34,217 nt of DNA from Gammaproteobacteria bacterium (GCA_002401725.1 NVTW01000007.1:11875-46091); one strand, 5' to 3'; counted from the first letter of the stretch, positions 23,540-32,864 are shown. A program made the numbers and translations. Notes: generated from the sequence alone by a model not told the origin.

Positions 23540-25966
23540 ATGTCAGATAAAAATGCAGCTGAGTCGGCTAAAAAAGCTAGTACAAAAGCTAGTACAAAAG
23601 CTAAGCAAAGCCCTGCAGCTAAAAAAAATTTATTGAAAGCTAAACAGCAACAATCTCTGAATTTATCTTCATCCGTGAGCCGCACCAGTAAACTGCTCCG
23701 TTGGTGTTTATATTCCTCTTTAAAATTAACTATTGCCTTGCTATTAGGGCTAGTTATTTACACTATTTATCTTGACGGAAAAGTAAAACAAAAGTTTGAA
23801 GGTCAACGCTGGCATATCCCCATTCAAATTTATGGCCAAATTGAACAATTATCGCTAAATCAGCCAGTTAACCTAAAACACTTAGCCGAAAGCTTGCGTC
23901 TAACGGGTTATAAAAAAGTTCAGTTTGTGAGTCAAGCCGGAGAGTTTGCCCAATCTAAACATCGTTTAATTATTTACCGACGAGCGTTTAATTTTGGTTA
24001 TGGACTTGATCCTGCTATTAATCTTGTTTTAGATGAACGTAATGGAAAAATTAGTTATTTAAGTCTCGAAAATAATGCGGTTGACACAGTGAAATTAGAA
24101 CCCGTGTTACTCGATAGATTGGTGTCGGCAGATAAAGAAGATCGGGTCATAACCTCATTAGAAAATGTGCCTGAAAAATTGCTTGATACTTTGTTGTTGG
24201 TTGAAGATAGAAATTTTTATTTTCATGCCGGCGTATCACCGTTAGGTATTATGCGTGCGTTACTCGCTAACATTAGTGCCGGACACACAGTGCAAGGTGG
24301 TAGCACACTAACTCAGCAGTTAGTTAAAAATATGTTTTTAAATCGCCAACGCACCATTACCCGAAAAATTAATGAAGCATTAATGGCATTAATTTTAGAA
24401 CACCGATACAGCAAAGATCAGTTGCTTGAAGCTTATATAAATGAAGTTTATTTAGGGCAAAATGGCGGCAATGGCATTTACGGTTTTGGCTTAGCGAGTG
24501 AATTTTATTTTGGTAAAAGTTTAGCGCAATTAAATGATGCACAAATGGCATTATTAATTGCACAAATTAAAGGACCCAGCTATTACGATCCGTGGCGTCA
24601 CCCTAAGCGGGCGTTAGATCGCCGTGATTTAGTGTTGCGCTTAATGTTTGAAAAACATTTTATTAATCGTCTTGAATTTGAATTCGCAGCAGAGTCATCA
24701 TTATTAATTCGAAAAAATCGCCGCATGACCCAAAAATCACATCCTGCTTATGTGCAATTAGTTAGGCAAGAATTGCAACAAATATTAGCTGACTTGCCAC
24801 CCGAAGTGGGTAAACAAGCTGGTTTAAGAGTATTCACCGGTTTTTCTGCTTTTAGCCAGCAGTTATTGGAACAAACCGTTACTAAACAATTACCCGCGCT
24901 GGAGAAAAAACATCACACTAAAAAACTAGAAGCCGCAATGATCGTTACCGATATATATAGCGCTGAAATTCGTGCCATCATTGGTGATCGTAAAGTGGGC
25001 TTTGCCGGTTTTAATCGTGCCATTACCGCGAAAAGACCTATTGGTTCTTTGGTTAAGCCAGCGGTTTATTTAGCCGCATTAGAGCGTTATCAGCAATACA
25101 ATTTAGCTACACTGCTGCAAGACAAGCCGTTAACCTTTACCGATGAGTCAGGTAAGGTCTGGCGACCTAAAAATTATGATGGTAAATATCGTGGGCAAGT
25201 GAGTTTATTAATCGCTTTAGTTAAATCTCTTAATGTACCAACGGTAAATTTAGGGCTTGAACTCGGGCTTGATAAAGTAGCCGATGCTTTGTCTATGCTT
25301 GGTTATGCAGAAAATTTAACACTAAGACCATCACTGCTACTTGGCTCGATAAATATGTCACCCTTACAAATAAATCAGCTTTATATTCCTATAGCGGCAC
25401 AAGGAAAATACCGTCAACAACATGCCATAATATCTTTATATTCTGGTGAAAATGAACTTTTATGGCAAAATAATCCGCAAGCAGAGCAGCGACTTTCCGA
25501 TAGTGGTAGTTATTTACTTAATTATGCACTGGCAAAAGTTACTGAGCAGGGCACAGCAAAGTCGTTAATGTGGCGCTTACCAAAGCATCATTTAGCGGGT
25601 AAAACCGGCACCACTAATAAATTACGCGATAGTTGGTTTGTTGGCTTTGATAATAAAAACTTAGTCACCACTTGGGTTGGCAGAGATGACAATAAACCCA
25701 CTAAGCTCACCGGTAGTAGCGGTGCTTTAGTATTATTTGCTGATTTTATGAAAAAGCAGGGCGTGGTTGATCGACATTTAACGATGCCAGAAAGCATTGT
25801 CGTTTTACCTTTTGAATTAGCCAGCGGTAATGCGGTGACTGATAAATGTAGCGATGTGGTGCAGTATCCGGTGGTAAAAGTCGGCGTGGTAATACAAAGT
25901 AAGTGCTTAAAAATATCAACACCTAAAAAAGATAAACGCTCGTGGTTTGAGCGTTTATTTGGTTAG
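23540..25966 (+). CDS. mrcB: Penicillin-binding protein 1B (bifunctional class A PBP)
   Basis: This inner-membrane peptidoglycan synthase of 808 residues polymerises lipid II and cross-links the strands. It has a short cytoplasmic Lys/Ala-rich tail with a repeated KASTKASTK (12-20), a membrane segment (about 58-77), a UB2H-like domain, the GT51 glycosyltransferase with catalytic E222 (EDRNFYFHAG) and GGSTLTQQLVKN, and the transpeptidase with S503-x2-K506, S563-L-N565 and K688-TGT. UB2H in E. coli binds the lipoprotein activator LpoB. The ATG lies after a weak ribosome site. It follows hrpB as in E. coli, with one orphan gene between. It ends one base before a hairpin and tandem repeat. Confidence 0.96.
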   Translation: MSDKNAAESAKKASTKASTKAKQSPAAKKNLLKAKQQQSLNLSSSVSRTSKLLRWCLYSSLKLTIALLLGLVIYTIYLDGKVKQKFEGQRWHIPIQIYGQIEQLSLNQPVNLKHLAESLRLTGYKKVQFVSQAGEFAQSKHRLIIYRRAFNFGYGLDPAINLVLDERNGKISYLSLENNAVDTVKLEPVLLDRLVSADKEDRVITSLENVPEKLLDTLLLVEDRNFYFHAGVSPLGIMRALLANISAGHTVQGGSTLTQQLVKNMFLNRQRTITRKINEALMALILEHRYSKDQLLEAYINEVYLGQNGGNGIYGFGLASEFYFGKSLAQLNDAQMALLIAQIKGPSYYDPWRHPKRALDRRDLVLRLMFEKHFINRLEFEFAAESSLLIRKNRRMTQKSHPAYVQLVRQELQQILADLPPEVGKQAGLRVFTGFSAFSQQLLEQTVTKQLPALEKKHHTKKLEAAMIVTDIYSAEIRAIIGDRKVGFAGFNRAITAKRPIGSLVKPAVYLAALERYQQYNLATLLQDKPLTFTDESGKVWRPKNYDGKYRGQVSLLIALVKSLNVPTVNLGLELGLDKVADALSMLGYAENLTLRPSLLLGSINMSPLQINQLYIPIAAQGKYRQQHAIISLYSGENELLWQNNPQAEQRLSDSGSYLLNYALAKVTEQGTAKSLMWRLPKHHLAGKTGTTNKLRDSWFVGFDNKNLVTTWVGRDDNKPTKLTGSSGALVLFADFMKKQGVVDRHLTMPESIVVLPFELASGNAVTDKCSDVVQYPVVKVGVVIQSKCLKISTPKKDKRSWFERLFG

Positions 25967-26069
25967 ATCCCCACCTGCGTGGGGATGACGGTTTTACCGA
26001 GGGGATGACGGTTTTACCGAGGGGATGACGCTTTTACTGAGGGGATGACGGTTTTACTGAAGGGATGAC
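25967..26069. repeat. Hairpin plus 20-bp tandem repeat
   Basis: ATCCCCAC-CTGC-GTGGGGAT (25967-25986) forms a perfect 8-bp hairpin right after the mrcB stop. From 25981 the unit GGGGATGACGGTTTTACCGA repeats four times (25981-26060), the first two copies identical and the next two with one or two changes, plus a partial fifth. Unit copies are head to tail with no spacers, so this is not CRISPR. It separates the convergent ends of mrcB and hemL. The copy number may vary between strains. Confidence 0.9.
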
Positions 26070-26079
26070 ATAGCCAATA

Positions 26080-27369
26080 TTAAACCAATTTAGCAAAACA
26101 CTTATCGGCAGCAATCAAGGTTTTTTCGATAATATCATCGGTGTGCGCAGTAGATAAAAATCCTGTTTCAAACGCAGATGGTGCTAAATAAATGCCCTCT
26201 TCGAGCATTAAATGAAAGAATTTTTTAAATCTTTCACCGTCACATGCCGTTGCTTGTTCAAAAGTAGTGATGTTTTCTTGAACGCTAAAGAAAAAGCCAA
26301 ACATCGCACCCACATAGTTAATACTTAACGAAATGCCATTGCGCTCTGCTGCGGCTTTTAAACCCATGGCTAGTTTTTCGGTTGCAGTGCTTAATTGTTG
26401 ATGTTTATTACCTTGTGCCAATTCAGTTAACGCGGCTAAGCCAGCTGCCATGGCAATAGGGTTACCCGATAAAGTACCCGCTTGGTAAACAGGACCAACG
26501 GGAGCAATATGATCCATAATTTCAGCTTTACCACCAAAAGCGCCTACCGGCATGCCGCCGCCGATAATTTTACCGAGTGTGGTTAAGTCAGGTTTTATAT
26601 TATAAAGCGCTTGTGCGCCGCCTAAAGCAACGCGAAAGCCGGTCATAACTTCATCAAAAATTAATACACTGTGGTGTTCGTCACAGACTTCACGTAAACC
26701 TGCTAAAAACCCCGTAACTGGCGGAATACAATTCATATTGCCAGCAACGGGCTCTACAATGATACAAGCAATTTGATCACGATATTCTGCGAAAATAGCT
26801 TTAACTTCGTCAATGTTGTTATAACTTGTGGTTAAAGTGTGTTTGGCGAAGTCGGCGGGAATGCCGGGCGAATTCGGCACACCAAGGGTTAATGCACCAG
26901 AGCCTGCTTTAACTAATAATGAGTCGGCATGGCCATGATAACAACCTTCAAACTTTAATATTTTATCGCGACCAGTGTAGCCACGCGCTAGGCGAATCGC
27001 ACTCATGGTGGCTTCAGTACCTGAACTTACCATGCGTAGTTTTTCCATTGACGGAACAAGTTCACGTACTTTTTCCGCCATGGTAATTTCAAGTTCAGTG
27101 GGCGCGCCAAAACTCAAACCATTTTGTGCTGTTTCAATAACTGCTGCTAAAATTTTAGGATTATTATGACCTAAAATCATTGGCCCCCAAGAGCCGACGT
27201 AGTCGATATAAGCGTTATCATCGGCGTCATATATATAAGCGCCTTGTGCACGTTTAATAAAACAAGGTGTGCCGCCAACGCTATTAAATGCACGAACCGG
27301 AGAATTAACTCCACCGGGAATAGAGGCTTGTGCTTGGGTAAATAATTGTTGTGATTTTTGTTGAGTCAT
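26080..27369 (-). CDS. hemL: Glutamate-1-semialdehyde 2,1-aminomutase
   Basis: This is a cytoplasmic PLP enzyme that converts glutamate-1-semialdehyde into 5-aminolevulinate, the first committed tetrapyrrole precursor in the C5 pathway. The PLP lysine is K267 ([17 protein letters not shown]), preceded by the [10 protein letters not shown] aspartate (D239), and the [15 protein letters not shown] block sits near 115-129. The length of 429 is normal. It starts 39 bases after pyrB on the same strand and is probably cotranscribed with it. In E. coli hemL lies near mrcB and clcA, as here. Confidence 0.97.
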   Translation of the reverse strand: MTQQKSQQLFTQAQASIPGGVNSPVRAFNSVGGTPCFIKRAQGAYIYDADDNAYIDYVGSWGPMILGHNNPKILAAVIETAQNGLSFGAPTELEITMAEKVRELVPSMEKLRMVSSGTEATMSAIRLARGYTGRDKILKFEGCYHGHADSLLVKAGSGALTLGVPNSPGIPADFAKHTLTTSYNNIDEVKAIFAEYRDQIACIIVEPVAGNMNCIPPVTGFLAGLREVCDEHHSVLIFDEVMTGFRVALGGAQALYNIKPDLTTLGKIIGGGMPVGAFGGKAEIMDHIAPVGPVYQAGTLSGNPIAMAAGLAALTELAQGNKHQQLSTATEKLAMGLKAAAERNGISLSINYVGAMFGFFFSVQENITTFEQATACDGERFKKFFHLMLEEGIYLAPSAFETGFLSTAHTDDIIEKTLIAADKCFAKLV

Positions 27370-27408
27370 AATATCTGAAACCTTGTTTTTAAAGCTTTTG
27401 TTAAATTT

Positions 27409-28416
27409 TTACTTATTTGTGTACCAGTTTACTGGTTTTTCGTATTGGCTTAATTGATCTTCAACACCTAAAGTTAAGGCAAATAATGCCATACGCACTA
27501 ACACCCCATTTTGTGCTTGGCGAAATATTGCGAGGTTGTCTAAATCATTTAAATCGGTATCCAGTTCATTGGCTTCTGGCCGTGAATCTCGCGGCAGGGG
27601 GTGCATGATCACTGTATTTTCGCGACAATATTTTTGGTAAATATCACGATTTAAACTGAAATGGCCTCGATATAGTTCAGCTTCATCTTTACTGGCAAAG
27701 CGTTCTTGTTGAATGCGGGTTTGATAGATAACATCACTCGATAAATTACCTGCCATAGTGTCGGTTAATACCACTTCGTGCCCAGCATTGGTTAAGGTAC
27801 TGATCACGCTATCGGGCATTTGTAATGCGTCAGGCGCAACCATAGTTATTTTTATATTGTTATATAAACTCAACAATTTTGATAACGAATGCACAGTACG
27901 ACCATGCTTTAAATCACCCATTAAAACGATATTTAAATTATCTAAACTTTTGCCAAATTGCATCATTTCAGATTGAATGGTGAATAAATCAAGTAATGCT
28001 TGGGTTGGATGCTCGTTAGCACCATCGCCACCATTAATTACTGGCACGCTACTGCCGGTAGCAAATTCTGTTACTGAATGCATTTTAGGGTGGCGCATGG
28101 CAATCACGTCAGAATAACCACTGATCACTTGGGCGGTATCATAAAGTGATTCGCCTTTACTTAACGATGAATTTTCTTCACCAACAGTTTCGCGCACGTA
28201 GCCACCGAGCAGGTTAAACGCAGTGCCAAAGCTAACTCGAGTACGGGTGCTTGGTTCAAAAAATAGGTTGCTTAAAATAGCGCCGTCTAATACACAACAG
28301 CGTTTTTTACGACTTGCATAAGGTGCCATTAAAGCGGATGTTGCAAGAATTGTTGCAATGGCTTGACGATCAAATTGTGAAACTGAAAGAATATGACTAC
28401 CTTGAAATATCATCAT
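27409..28416 (-). CDS. pyrB: Aspartate carbamoyltransferase, catalytic chain
   Basis: This is the second enzyme of pyrimidine synthesis, joining carbamoyl phosphate and aspartate. The carbamoyl-phosphate loop STRTR is at 56-60, HPTQALLDLF (136 on) is the ATCase form of the shared motif, and MHPLPRDSRPE near 270 binds the substrate. At 335 residues it is longer than E. coli PyrB (311) and no pyrI regulatory gene follows; the next gene is hemL. It resembles the unregulated ATCase group found in Vibrio and Shewanella. Ornithine carbamoyltransferase is unlikely given HPTQ and PLPR. There is no strong ribosome site before ATG; the second codon is also ATG. Confidence 0.9.
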   Translation of the reverse strand: MMIFQGSHILSVSQFDRQAIATILATSALMAPYASRKKRCCVLDGAILSNLFFEPSTRTRVSFGTAFNLLGGYVRETVGEENSSLSKGESLYDTAQVISGYSDVIAMRHPKMHSVTEFATGSSVPVINGGDGANEHPTQALLDLFTIQSEMMQFGKSLDNLNIVLMGDLKHGRTVHSLSKLLSLYNNIKITMVAPDALQMPDSVISTLTNAGHEVVLTDTMAGNLSSDVIYQTRIQQERFASKDEAELYRGHFSLNRDIYQKYCRENTVIMHPLPRDSRPEANELDTDLNDLDNLAIFRQAQNGVLVRMALFALTLGVEDQLSQYEKPVNWYTNK

Positions 28417-28599
28417 GGGTAATTACCAAGTTGCCAATGAAAAAATTTTGCGAAATATAGCACAAAAGCGATGCTGTGAAAATTAATTATCAATGGTTAG
28501 TTAAAATCTAAATGGGGCGGTTGCTGTTGTAGAATTTTAGAGCATTAAGTTATACTATATTTTATCTTCAAAAATAACTTATTAATGCTAGGAAGATAA

Positions 28600-29460
28600 T
28601 TGAAAATATTACTTTTTTTAATATTTACTTTTTATAATTACCAACTTGTTGCGCAAGATGTGATCCGTTTTGTTGATTCAAAAAAATACCCTGATCCCAA
28701 ACAGAGTTATTTTATTGATTTGTTAACTTTAGCGTTAGAGACCAGCAAAGAAAAATACGGTGATTATACATTACAAGGCGTTGCTATTGAAATGGCGCAA
28801 GCACGCACTTCAATTATGCTTGAGCGCAATGATTTTATCGATCTTACTTGGCGAATGACGTCAAGAAATTTAGAGCAACATTTGCAAGCCATCTATTTTC
28901 CTTTGTTAAGAGGGATGATGGGTAATCGTATTTTTATTATACGAAAAAGCGATCAGCAATTTTTTCATAAAAATATGCCCATTCAAGAACTGAAATTGAT
29001 CCCGCTTGGACAAGGTTATAATTGGCCTGATACAGGGATATTAATATATAACGGTTTTAATGTGGTTAAAGGTTACGATAATTATTTATTGAAAATGTTG
29101 TTAAAAAATCGCTTTGATTATTTTCCGCGCGCATTGCACGAACCTTGGTTAGAAATTGAAAATCATCCTGATTTGATCGTTGAAAAACACTTAATGTTTA
29201 AATATCCTGCACCAATATTTTATTTTGTTAATAAAGATAACAAACGCTTAGCTGAACGTTTAAATTACGGGCTCAAGAGATTGCTCGATTCAGGAAAATT
29301 TGAACAACTATTTTTAACCCATGCAATTACCCAAGGGATCCTGAAAAAAGCTCAAATTAGTGATCGCACTATATACAACCTCAAAAACCCATTATTGTCG
29401 GTAAAAACGCAATCTTTACTCGAAGATCCTCGTTTGTGGATTTCCTTTAATCAACGCTAA
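28600..29460 (+). CDS. Second orphan substrate-binding-like periplasmic protein
   Basis: This 286-residue protein has a short signal peptide (about 1-19, ending QLVAQ) and a layout like family-3 solute-binding proteins: an opening VIRFVDSKKYPDPKQSYF strand-loop, central LIPLGQGYNWPDT, and NYLLKMLLKNRFDYFPRALHEP, a pattern typical of orphan sensor-like binding proteins in marine gammaproteobacteria. No transporter genes adjoin it, so I assign no ligand. The start is TTG at 28600 with AGGAAG four bases upstream and an immediate signal peptide. It is divergent from pyrB. It is only distantly like the protein at 9819-10721. Confidence 0.7.
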   Translation: MKILLFLIFTFYNYQLVAQDVIRFVDSKKYPDPKQSYFIDLLTLALETSKEKYGDYTLQGVAIEMAQARTSIMLERNDFIDLTWRMTSRNLEQHLQAIYFPLLRGMMGNRIFIIRKSDQQFFHKNMPIQELKLIPLGQGYNWPDTGILIYNGFNVVKGYDNYLLKMLLKNRFDYFPRALHEPWLEIENHPDLIVEKHLMFKYPAPIFYFVNKDNKRLAERLNYGLKRLLDSGKFEQLFLTHAITQGILKKAQISDRTIYNLKNPLLSVKTQSLLEDPRLWISFNQR

Positions 29461-29469
29461 ATAAATTGT

Positions 29470-29901
29470 TTAAAATGGTTTAACATAAACCAAAATAATA
29501 ATGATGAATAGGGCAATAACAGGAACTTCATTAAAAACACGATAGAATTTTCCTGAACGAGTATTTTTGTCTTGTTGAAAAATGTTAACTAATTTAAAAC
29601 AGTAACCGTGGTAAGCCAATAATAAAATGACTAGCGTTAATTTTATATGCAGCCATTTTGCCGCTTTAAACCATTCACTACCGTATTGATAAATTATCGC
29701 AATGCCCAGTGCTACGGTTAAAATAGCAAAGGGAGTAATAAAATAGAGTAAGCGTTTTTCCATACCTTTTAATTGTTCGGCAAATTCTTTTGAAGTGGTT
29801 TCGGCATGATTAACAAATAAGCGTGGTAAATAAAAAATTCCCGCGAACCATGCCACCATAAAAATCACATGAAAAGCTTTTAACCACAATATAGTATTCA
29901 T
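29470..29901 (-). CDS. hemJ: Protoporphyrinogen IX oxidase HemJ
   Basis: This 143-residue membrane protein with about four hydrophobic helices matches HemJ (formerly UPF0093), which oxidises protoporphyrinogen IX to protoporphyrin IX in bacteria lacking HemG or HemY. The conserved histidine H11 (KAFHVIFMVAWFAGIFYLPRLFV, near 8-30) and the late WLHIKL segment (83-88) are visible. Its ATG overlaps the TGA of clcA by the ATGA pattern, so the two are cotranscribed and translationally coupled. With hemN and hemL it is the third heme gene in the window. Confidence 0.93.
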   Translation of the reverse strand: MNTILWLKAFHVIFMVAWFAGIFYLPRLFVNHAETTSKEFAEQLKGMEKRLLYFITPFAILTVALGIAIIYQYGSEWFKAAKWLHIKLTLVILLLAYHGYCFKLVNIFQQDKNTRSGKFYRVFNEVPVIALFIIIILVYVKPF

Positions 29902-31574
29902 ACTTTACCTTGTAATAAATAATTTTTAATTTGATCAAAAGTGATGATCCCTAAAATATCATCACTATCTTTATCGTAAATATAAACGCCACCATTGCGC
30001 TGGTGTAGTAGTAATAAGTAAGCCTCGGCAAGTGTTGCTTGGCTAAATAAAGGCTGTAAATTATGATAGCAATAAGGGGCGTTAATCGCTGAGGATGATT
30101 TATTTTTAACTTCTATCCATTGATAAACAACGTTATTGTTTTCTTCAGTTTTTAATATTAGTGGGTTGTTATTTGAACTACTAAGTAATGCTTCGTGGTT
30201 AGGTTCTTGTGTGTGTAATATGAAATTAGTATTCATTTGACTTAACACACCAACACGTTGCAGTGCGGTTTCAATCGGTGGTTTACGGTAAACTAAATTT
30301 TGAATATCTAATTGCATGGCAAACACTGAGCGAGTTTTAAACAACTGACCTGAAATTAAGCAAGCGGTGGCAATAACGATCATTGCTGGGAGCATAATTT
30401 CTAATTGATTTGACAATTCAACAACCGTTAACAAAGCGGCCAAGGGTGCGTTTAATGTTGCTGCCATAAAGCCCGCCATACCAATTAACGCAAAATCACT
30501 ACCTGCGTAGTTTCCGGGAATAACAAAACCAATGACTAAAGCGCCAAAAATACCACTTACCGCACCGATGCCAATAATAGGTCCAACAAGTCCACCGGGC
30601 ATTCCTAAGCCGATAACTAATACCGTCATCAGTAATTTTGCCGCGAGCAAACTTGCAATAAAAATGATTTGATCATGATTTTCCATCGAAAAAGCAACTG
30701 CACTAATACCGGTGCCCATGGCTTGAGGTACTAAGTACCCTAAAGAACCGGTAATTAATGCCGCTAGCATTAAACGAGTAAAAATATGAAGTTTTTCAGA
30801 ACGTTTGATGGTGAAAACAATAATATGATTAAAGGTTGATGCGAAAACACCCAGTAATAATCCAAGTAATATTAAGATCAAAAAATCATGGTGGGTTAAT
30901 GCAATTTGGCTGATAAATTCATAATCGCGAGTGGCACCAAAAACACTGCTGGTAACAATAGATCCCATTATTGCAGCGAGCATTATCGGAATAAACATTT
31001 GCATGTCGTATTCGCGTAAAATAACTTCCATTACAAAAAGCACCGCTGCTATGGGGGTGTTAAAACTGGCGGCAATACCTGCGGCAATTCCACAAGCACA
31101 TAAGGTACGAATACTATTATTCGGTAAAGCCAGTTTTACCCCAATAAAACTACTGGCGGCGGCGCCCAAATGTACAACTGGACCTTCTTTACCCACTGAA
31201 AAACCGGTAGATAATGATACTACGCCACCAATAAATTGATGGAATGTATTGCGAAAGGGAATAGCGCCATAAGCAACTTTTAAACGATGTAGAACAAAAG
31301 GTATACCGGTACGTTGATATTTATAACCCGTTAGCCAACTAAAAAATAAAATAACTAATGCGCCAATAATTGGTAGATCGAAACGACTTAAGGCATCTAA
31401 ACTGGTATAGTTATCGTAATTGTTTAAATATAATCCTTGAATAGATTTGATAGTAAAGGTAAAAAGAACAATAAACATTGCCGCAGCAAAACCACCGACA
31501 ATAGCTAATAAGCAAAGTTGCCATGATAATTGCGGTGACGCTAGTTGTTTTCGAAATGCAGAAAAAGACACCAT
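29898..31574 (-). CDS. clcA: ClC-family chloride transporter with C-terminal regulatory part
   Basis: This integral membrane protein of 558 residues has the ClC ion-path motifs: RTGIP (89-92 region, in place of GSGIP), GKEGP at 128-132 with the gating glutamate E130, and GMPGGLVGP as the third motif. Aligning FVMEVILREY (180-189) with the E. coli ClcA block FIIEEMRPQF puts valine V184 where the internal proton glutamate E203 sits. This could mean a channel or a weakly proton-coupled carrier. A CBS-like cytoplasmic region fills the last about 120 residues. It overlaps hemJ by four bases. Its place near hemL and erpA fits the E. coli order. Confidence 0.88.
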   Translation of the reverse strand: MVSFSAFRKQLASPQLSWQLCLLAIVGGFAAAMFIVLFTFTIKSIQGLYLNNYDNYTSLDALSRFDLPIIGALVILFFSWLTGYKYQRTGIPFVLHRLKVAYGAIPFRNTFHQFIGGVVSLSTGFSVGKEGPVVHLGAAASSFIGVKLALPNNSIRTLCACGIAAGIAASFNTPIAAVLFVMEVILREYDMQMFIPIMLAAIMGSIVTSSVFGATRDYEFISQIALTHHDFLILILLGLLLGVFASTFNHIIVFTIKRSEKLHIFTRLMLAALITGSLGYLVPQAMGTGISAVAFSMENHDQIIFIASLLAAKLLMTVLVIGLGMPGGLVGPIIGIGAVSGIFGALVIGFVIPGNYAGSDFALIGMAGFMAATLNAPLAALLTVVELSNQLEIMLPAMIVIATACLISGQLFKTRSVFAMQLDIQNLVYRKPPIETALQRVGVLSQMNTNFILHTQEPNHEALLSSSNNNPLILKTEENNNVVYQWIEVKNKSSSAINAPYCYHNLQPLFSQATLAEAYLLLLHQRNGGVYIYDKDSDDILGIITFDQIKNYLLQGKV

Positions 31575-31608
31575 AGCTGTTGTATCATAATAATAAAAAA
31601 GAGCTCTA

Positions 31609-31924
31609 ATATACTCATGTTACCTCGAAATACTCGTTTCAGCGAGAATTAAATGGCTTAGAGGCAAGGCATTGATTGAAGAGAATGGTTGTTCAGGACA
31701 ATATGCTCCTGCATTGTCTAAGATGCTACATCCGTGTAGCGACCTTGTCGAAATCAATAACGCGGCATATAAGCCATTTAAACTCGCCCTACGGGGAAGT
31801 CTGAGCAAATCATGTTCGTCGTTGCTTCTTTTTTTAAGGGAACAACCATTAATAAAAATAAGCGCCTTGATCATGAATTGCTCAGGCGTCCTGAAACAGA
31901 TATTTTGAAATATCATGAGTATAT
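31609..31924. repeat. Structured 316-bp element with terminal inverted repeats
   Basis: ATATACTCATG at 31609-31619 and CATGAGTATAT at 31914-31924 form the ends, with weaker matching further in. Inside are several long inverted pairs: AAATGGCTTA (31651) with TAAGCCATTT (31770), ATTGATT (31671) with AATCAAT (31752), AATGGTTGTTC (31684) with GAACAACCATT (31840), CTGAGCAAATCATG (31801) with CATGAATTGCTCAG (31872, one mismatch), and GACAAT/ATTGTC (31697-31718). It fills the gap between clcA and the DUF6776 gene, which holds no gene that I can support; the open frames in it come from the repeat. It is probably a MITE or a structured dispersed repeat. Confidence 0.75.
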
Positions 31925-31936
31925 AATACGTTAATA

Positions 31937-32653
31937 ATGAATTGGTTAGCAAAAATTAATCTAAAAACTGTTTTTCTTCGTTTTGGGGCGTTTCGTTCAG
32001 CCTTATTGATACTTGTTGTGATCAGCCTTTGTTTATACATTGGCTATCGTTTTGGCAATTTCTATCACGGTTATCAACTAAAAACACTTGCCGAGCAACA
32101 GCAAAGGTTAGCATTGTTATATGCCGAGAATGAACAAAGCATTAAACACACTAACTCTTTAGAAGTTGAGCTTGAAATTGAGCGTATGGCTAATCAAAAG
32201 TCATTAACTTTATTGAGTAAAGCGGAAGCTGAACATTATCAACTAAAAAAAGAACTCGCCTTTTATGAAAAAGTCATGGCGCCTGAAAAAATAGCTGAAG
32301 GTGTGGTTATTGACAATTTACACATTTCACCTACCTCAAGTAAAAATCATTATCGTTTTCAAGTGGTGTTGGTACAGCAAAATAAGCGTAAACGTTACGC
32401 TAAAGGTTATGTGCAGTTAAAATTTATCGGTAGTTTGAATGATCAACCCAGTAATATAATACTCACTAAAATAACTAACATCACCCGTAAAGAAATGTCA
32501 TTTAATTTTCAATATTTTCAAATGATTGAAGGCGAATTTACTTTGCCTGAACATTATACGCCCGAGCAAATTTTAGTCGCCGCGATTATGCCAAAAAGTC
32601 GGTGGCAAAAATATCATCGTTTAGAACAAACTTATCCGTGGCAAATTGATTGA
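31937..32653 (+). CDS. DUF6776-family membrane protein
   Basis: This 238-residue protein has one membrane segment (about 21-39), a coiled-coil stretch (about 48-115, rich in Leu, Glu, Gln) and a C-terminal beta-rich domain (VVIDNLHISPTSSKNHYRFQVVL, residues about 122-144, then KRKRYAKGYVQLKFIG). The layout fits DUF6776, a family of unknown function often found next to erpA in Alteromonadales and Vibrionales. The C-terminal domain is probably periplasmic. The ATG at 31937 lies just past the structured repeat, so the repeat supplies its upstream region. It is followed by repeats and then erpA. Confidence 0.75.
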   Translation: MNWLAKINLKTVFLRFGAFRSALLILVVISLCLYIGYRFGNFYHGYQLKTLAEQQQRLALLYAENEQSIKHTNSLEVELEIERMANQKSLTLLSKAEAEHYQLKKELAFYEKVMAPEKIAEGVVIDNLHISPTSSKNHYRFQVVLVQQNKRKRYAKGYVQLKFIGSLNDQPSNIILTKITNITRKEMSFNFQYFQMIEGEFTLPEHYTPEQILVAAIMPKSRWQKYHRLEQTYPWQID

Positions 32654-32660
32654 TGTTGGA

Positions 32661-32685
32661 TATATACTCATGACACTTCAAAATG
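32661..32685. repeat. Solo end of the 31609-31924 element family
   Basis: TATATACTCATGACACTTCAAAATGC at this place resembles the reversed right end of the larger element (TATATACTCATG, then ATTTCAAAAT). No second end is seen nearby, so it may be a remnant or a recombined terminus. Confidence 0.55.
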
Positions 32686-32689
32686 CCGT

Positions 32690-32745
32690 TGTAGGTTGAG
32701 GCTTGCCTCAAATAGCACAAGCCTTTGCAGCAGCTGCAACCTACA
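32690..32745. repeat. Short palindromic repeat with TGTAGGTTG ends, copy 2
   Basis: TGTAGGTTG (32690-32698) and CAACCTACA (32737-32745) are perfect inverted ends of a 56-base element, with GAGGCTTGCCTC as an inner hairpin. It matches the layout of the element at 22144-22202. It lies directly beside the solo repeat end and between the DUF6776 gene and erpA. Confidence 0.7.
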
Positions 32746-32864
32746 GTTTGAATGATTGTGGATATAGTGGCTAGCTATTACTTGACTAAAACACTCAGGT
32801 TTAAGATAATTGCGCCTTGTTAGCAATTAGGCTAATTTTCCCGTGTATAAAAAAGTGATATAGA

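Noticed and set aside
25981-26069. Possible CRISPR array
   Set aside because: The 20-base units are directly adjacent, with no spacers and no cas genes nearby. It is a plain tandem repeat.
31620-31952. Minus-strand open frame of 110 codons and an overlapping plus-strand one (31672-31908)
   Set aside because: Both lie inside the multi-hairpin repeat, have no ribosome site and no protein-like composition. The repeat structure explains the sequence.
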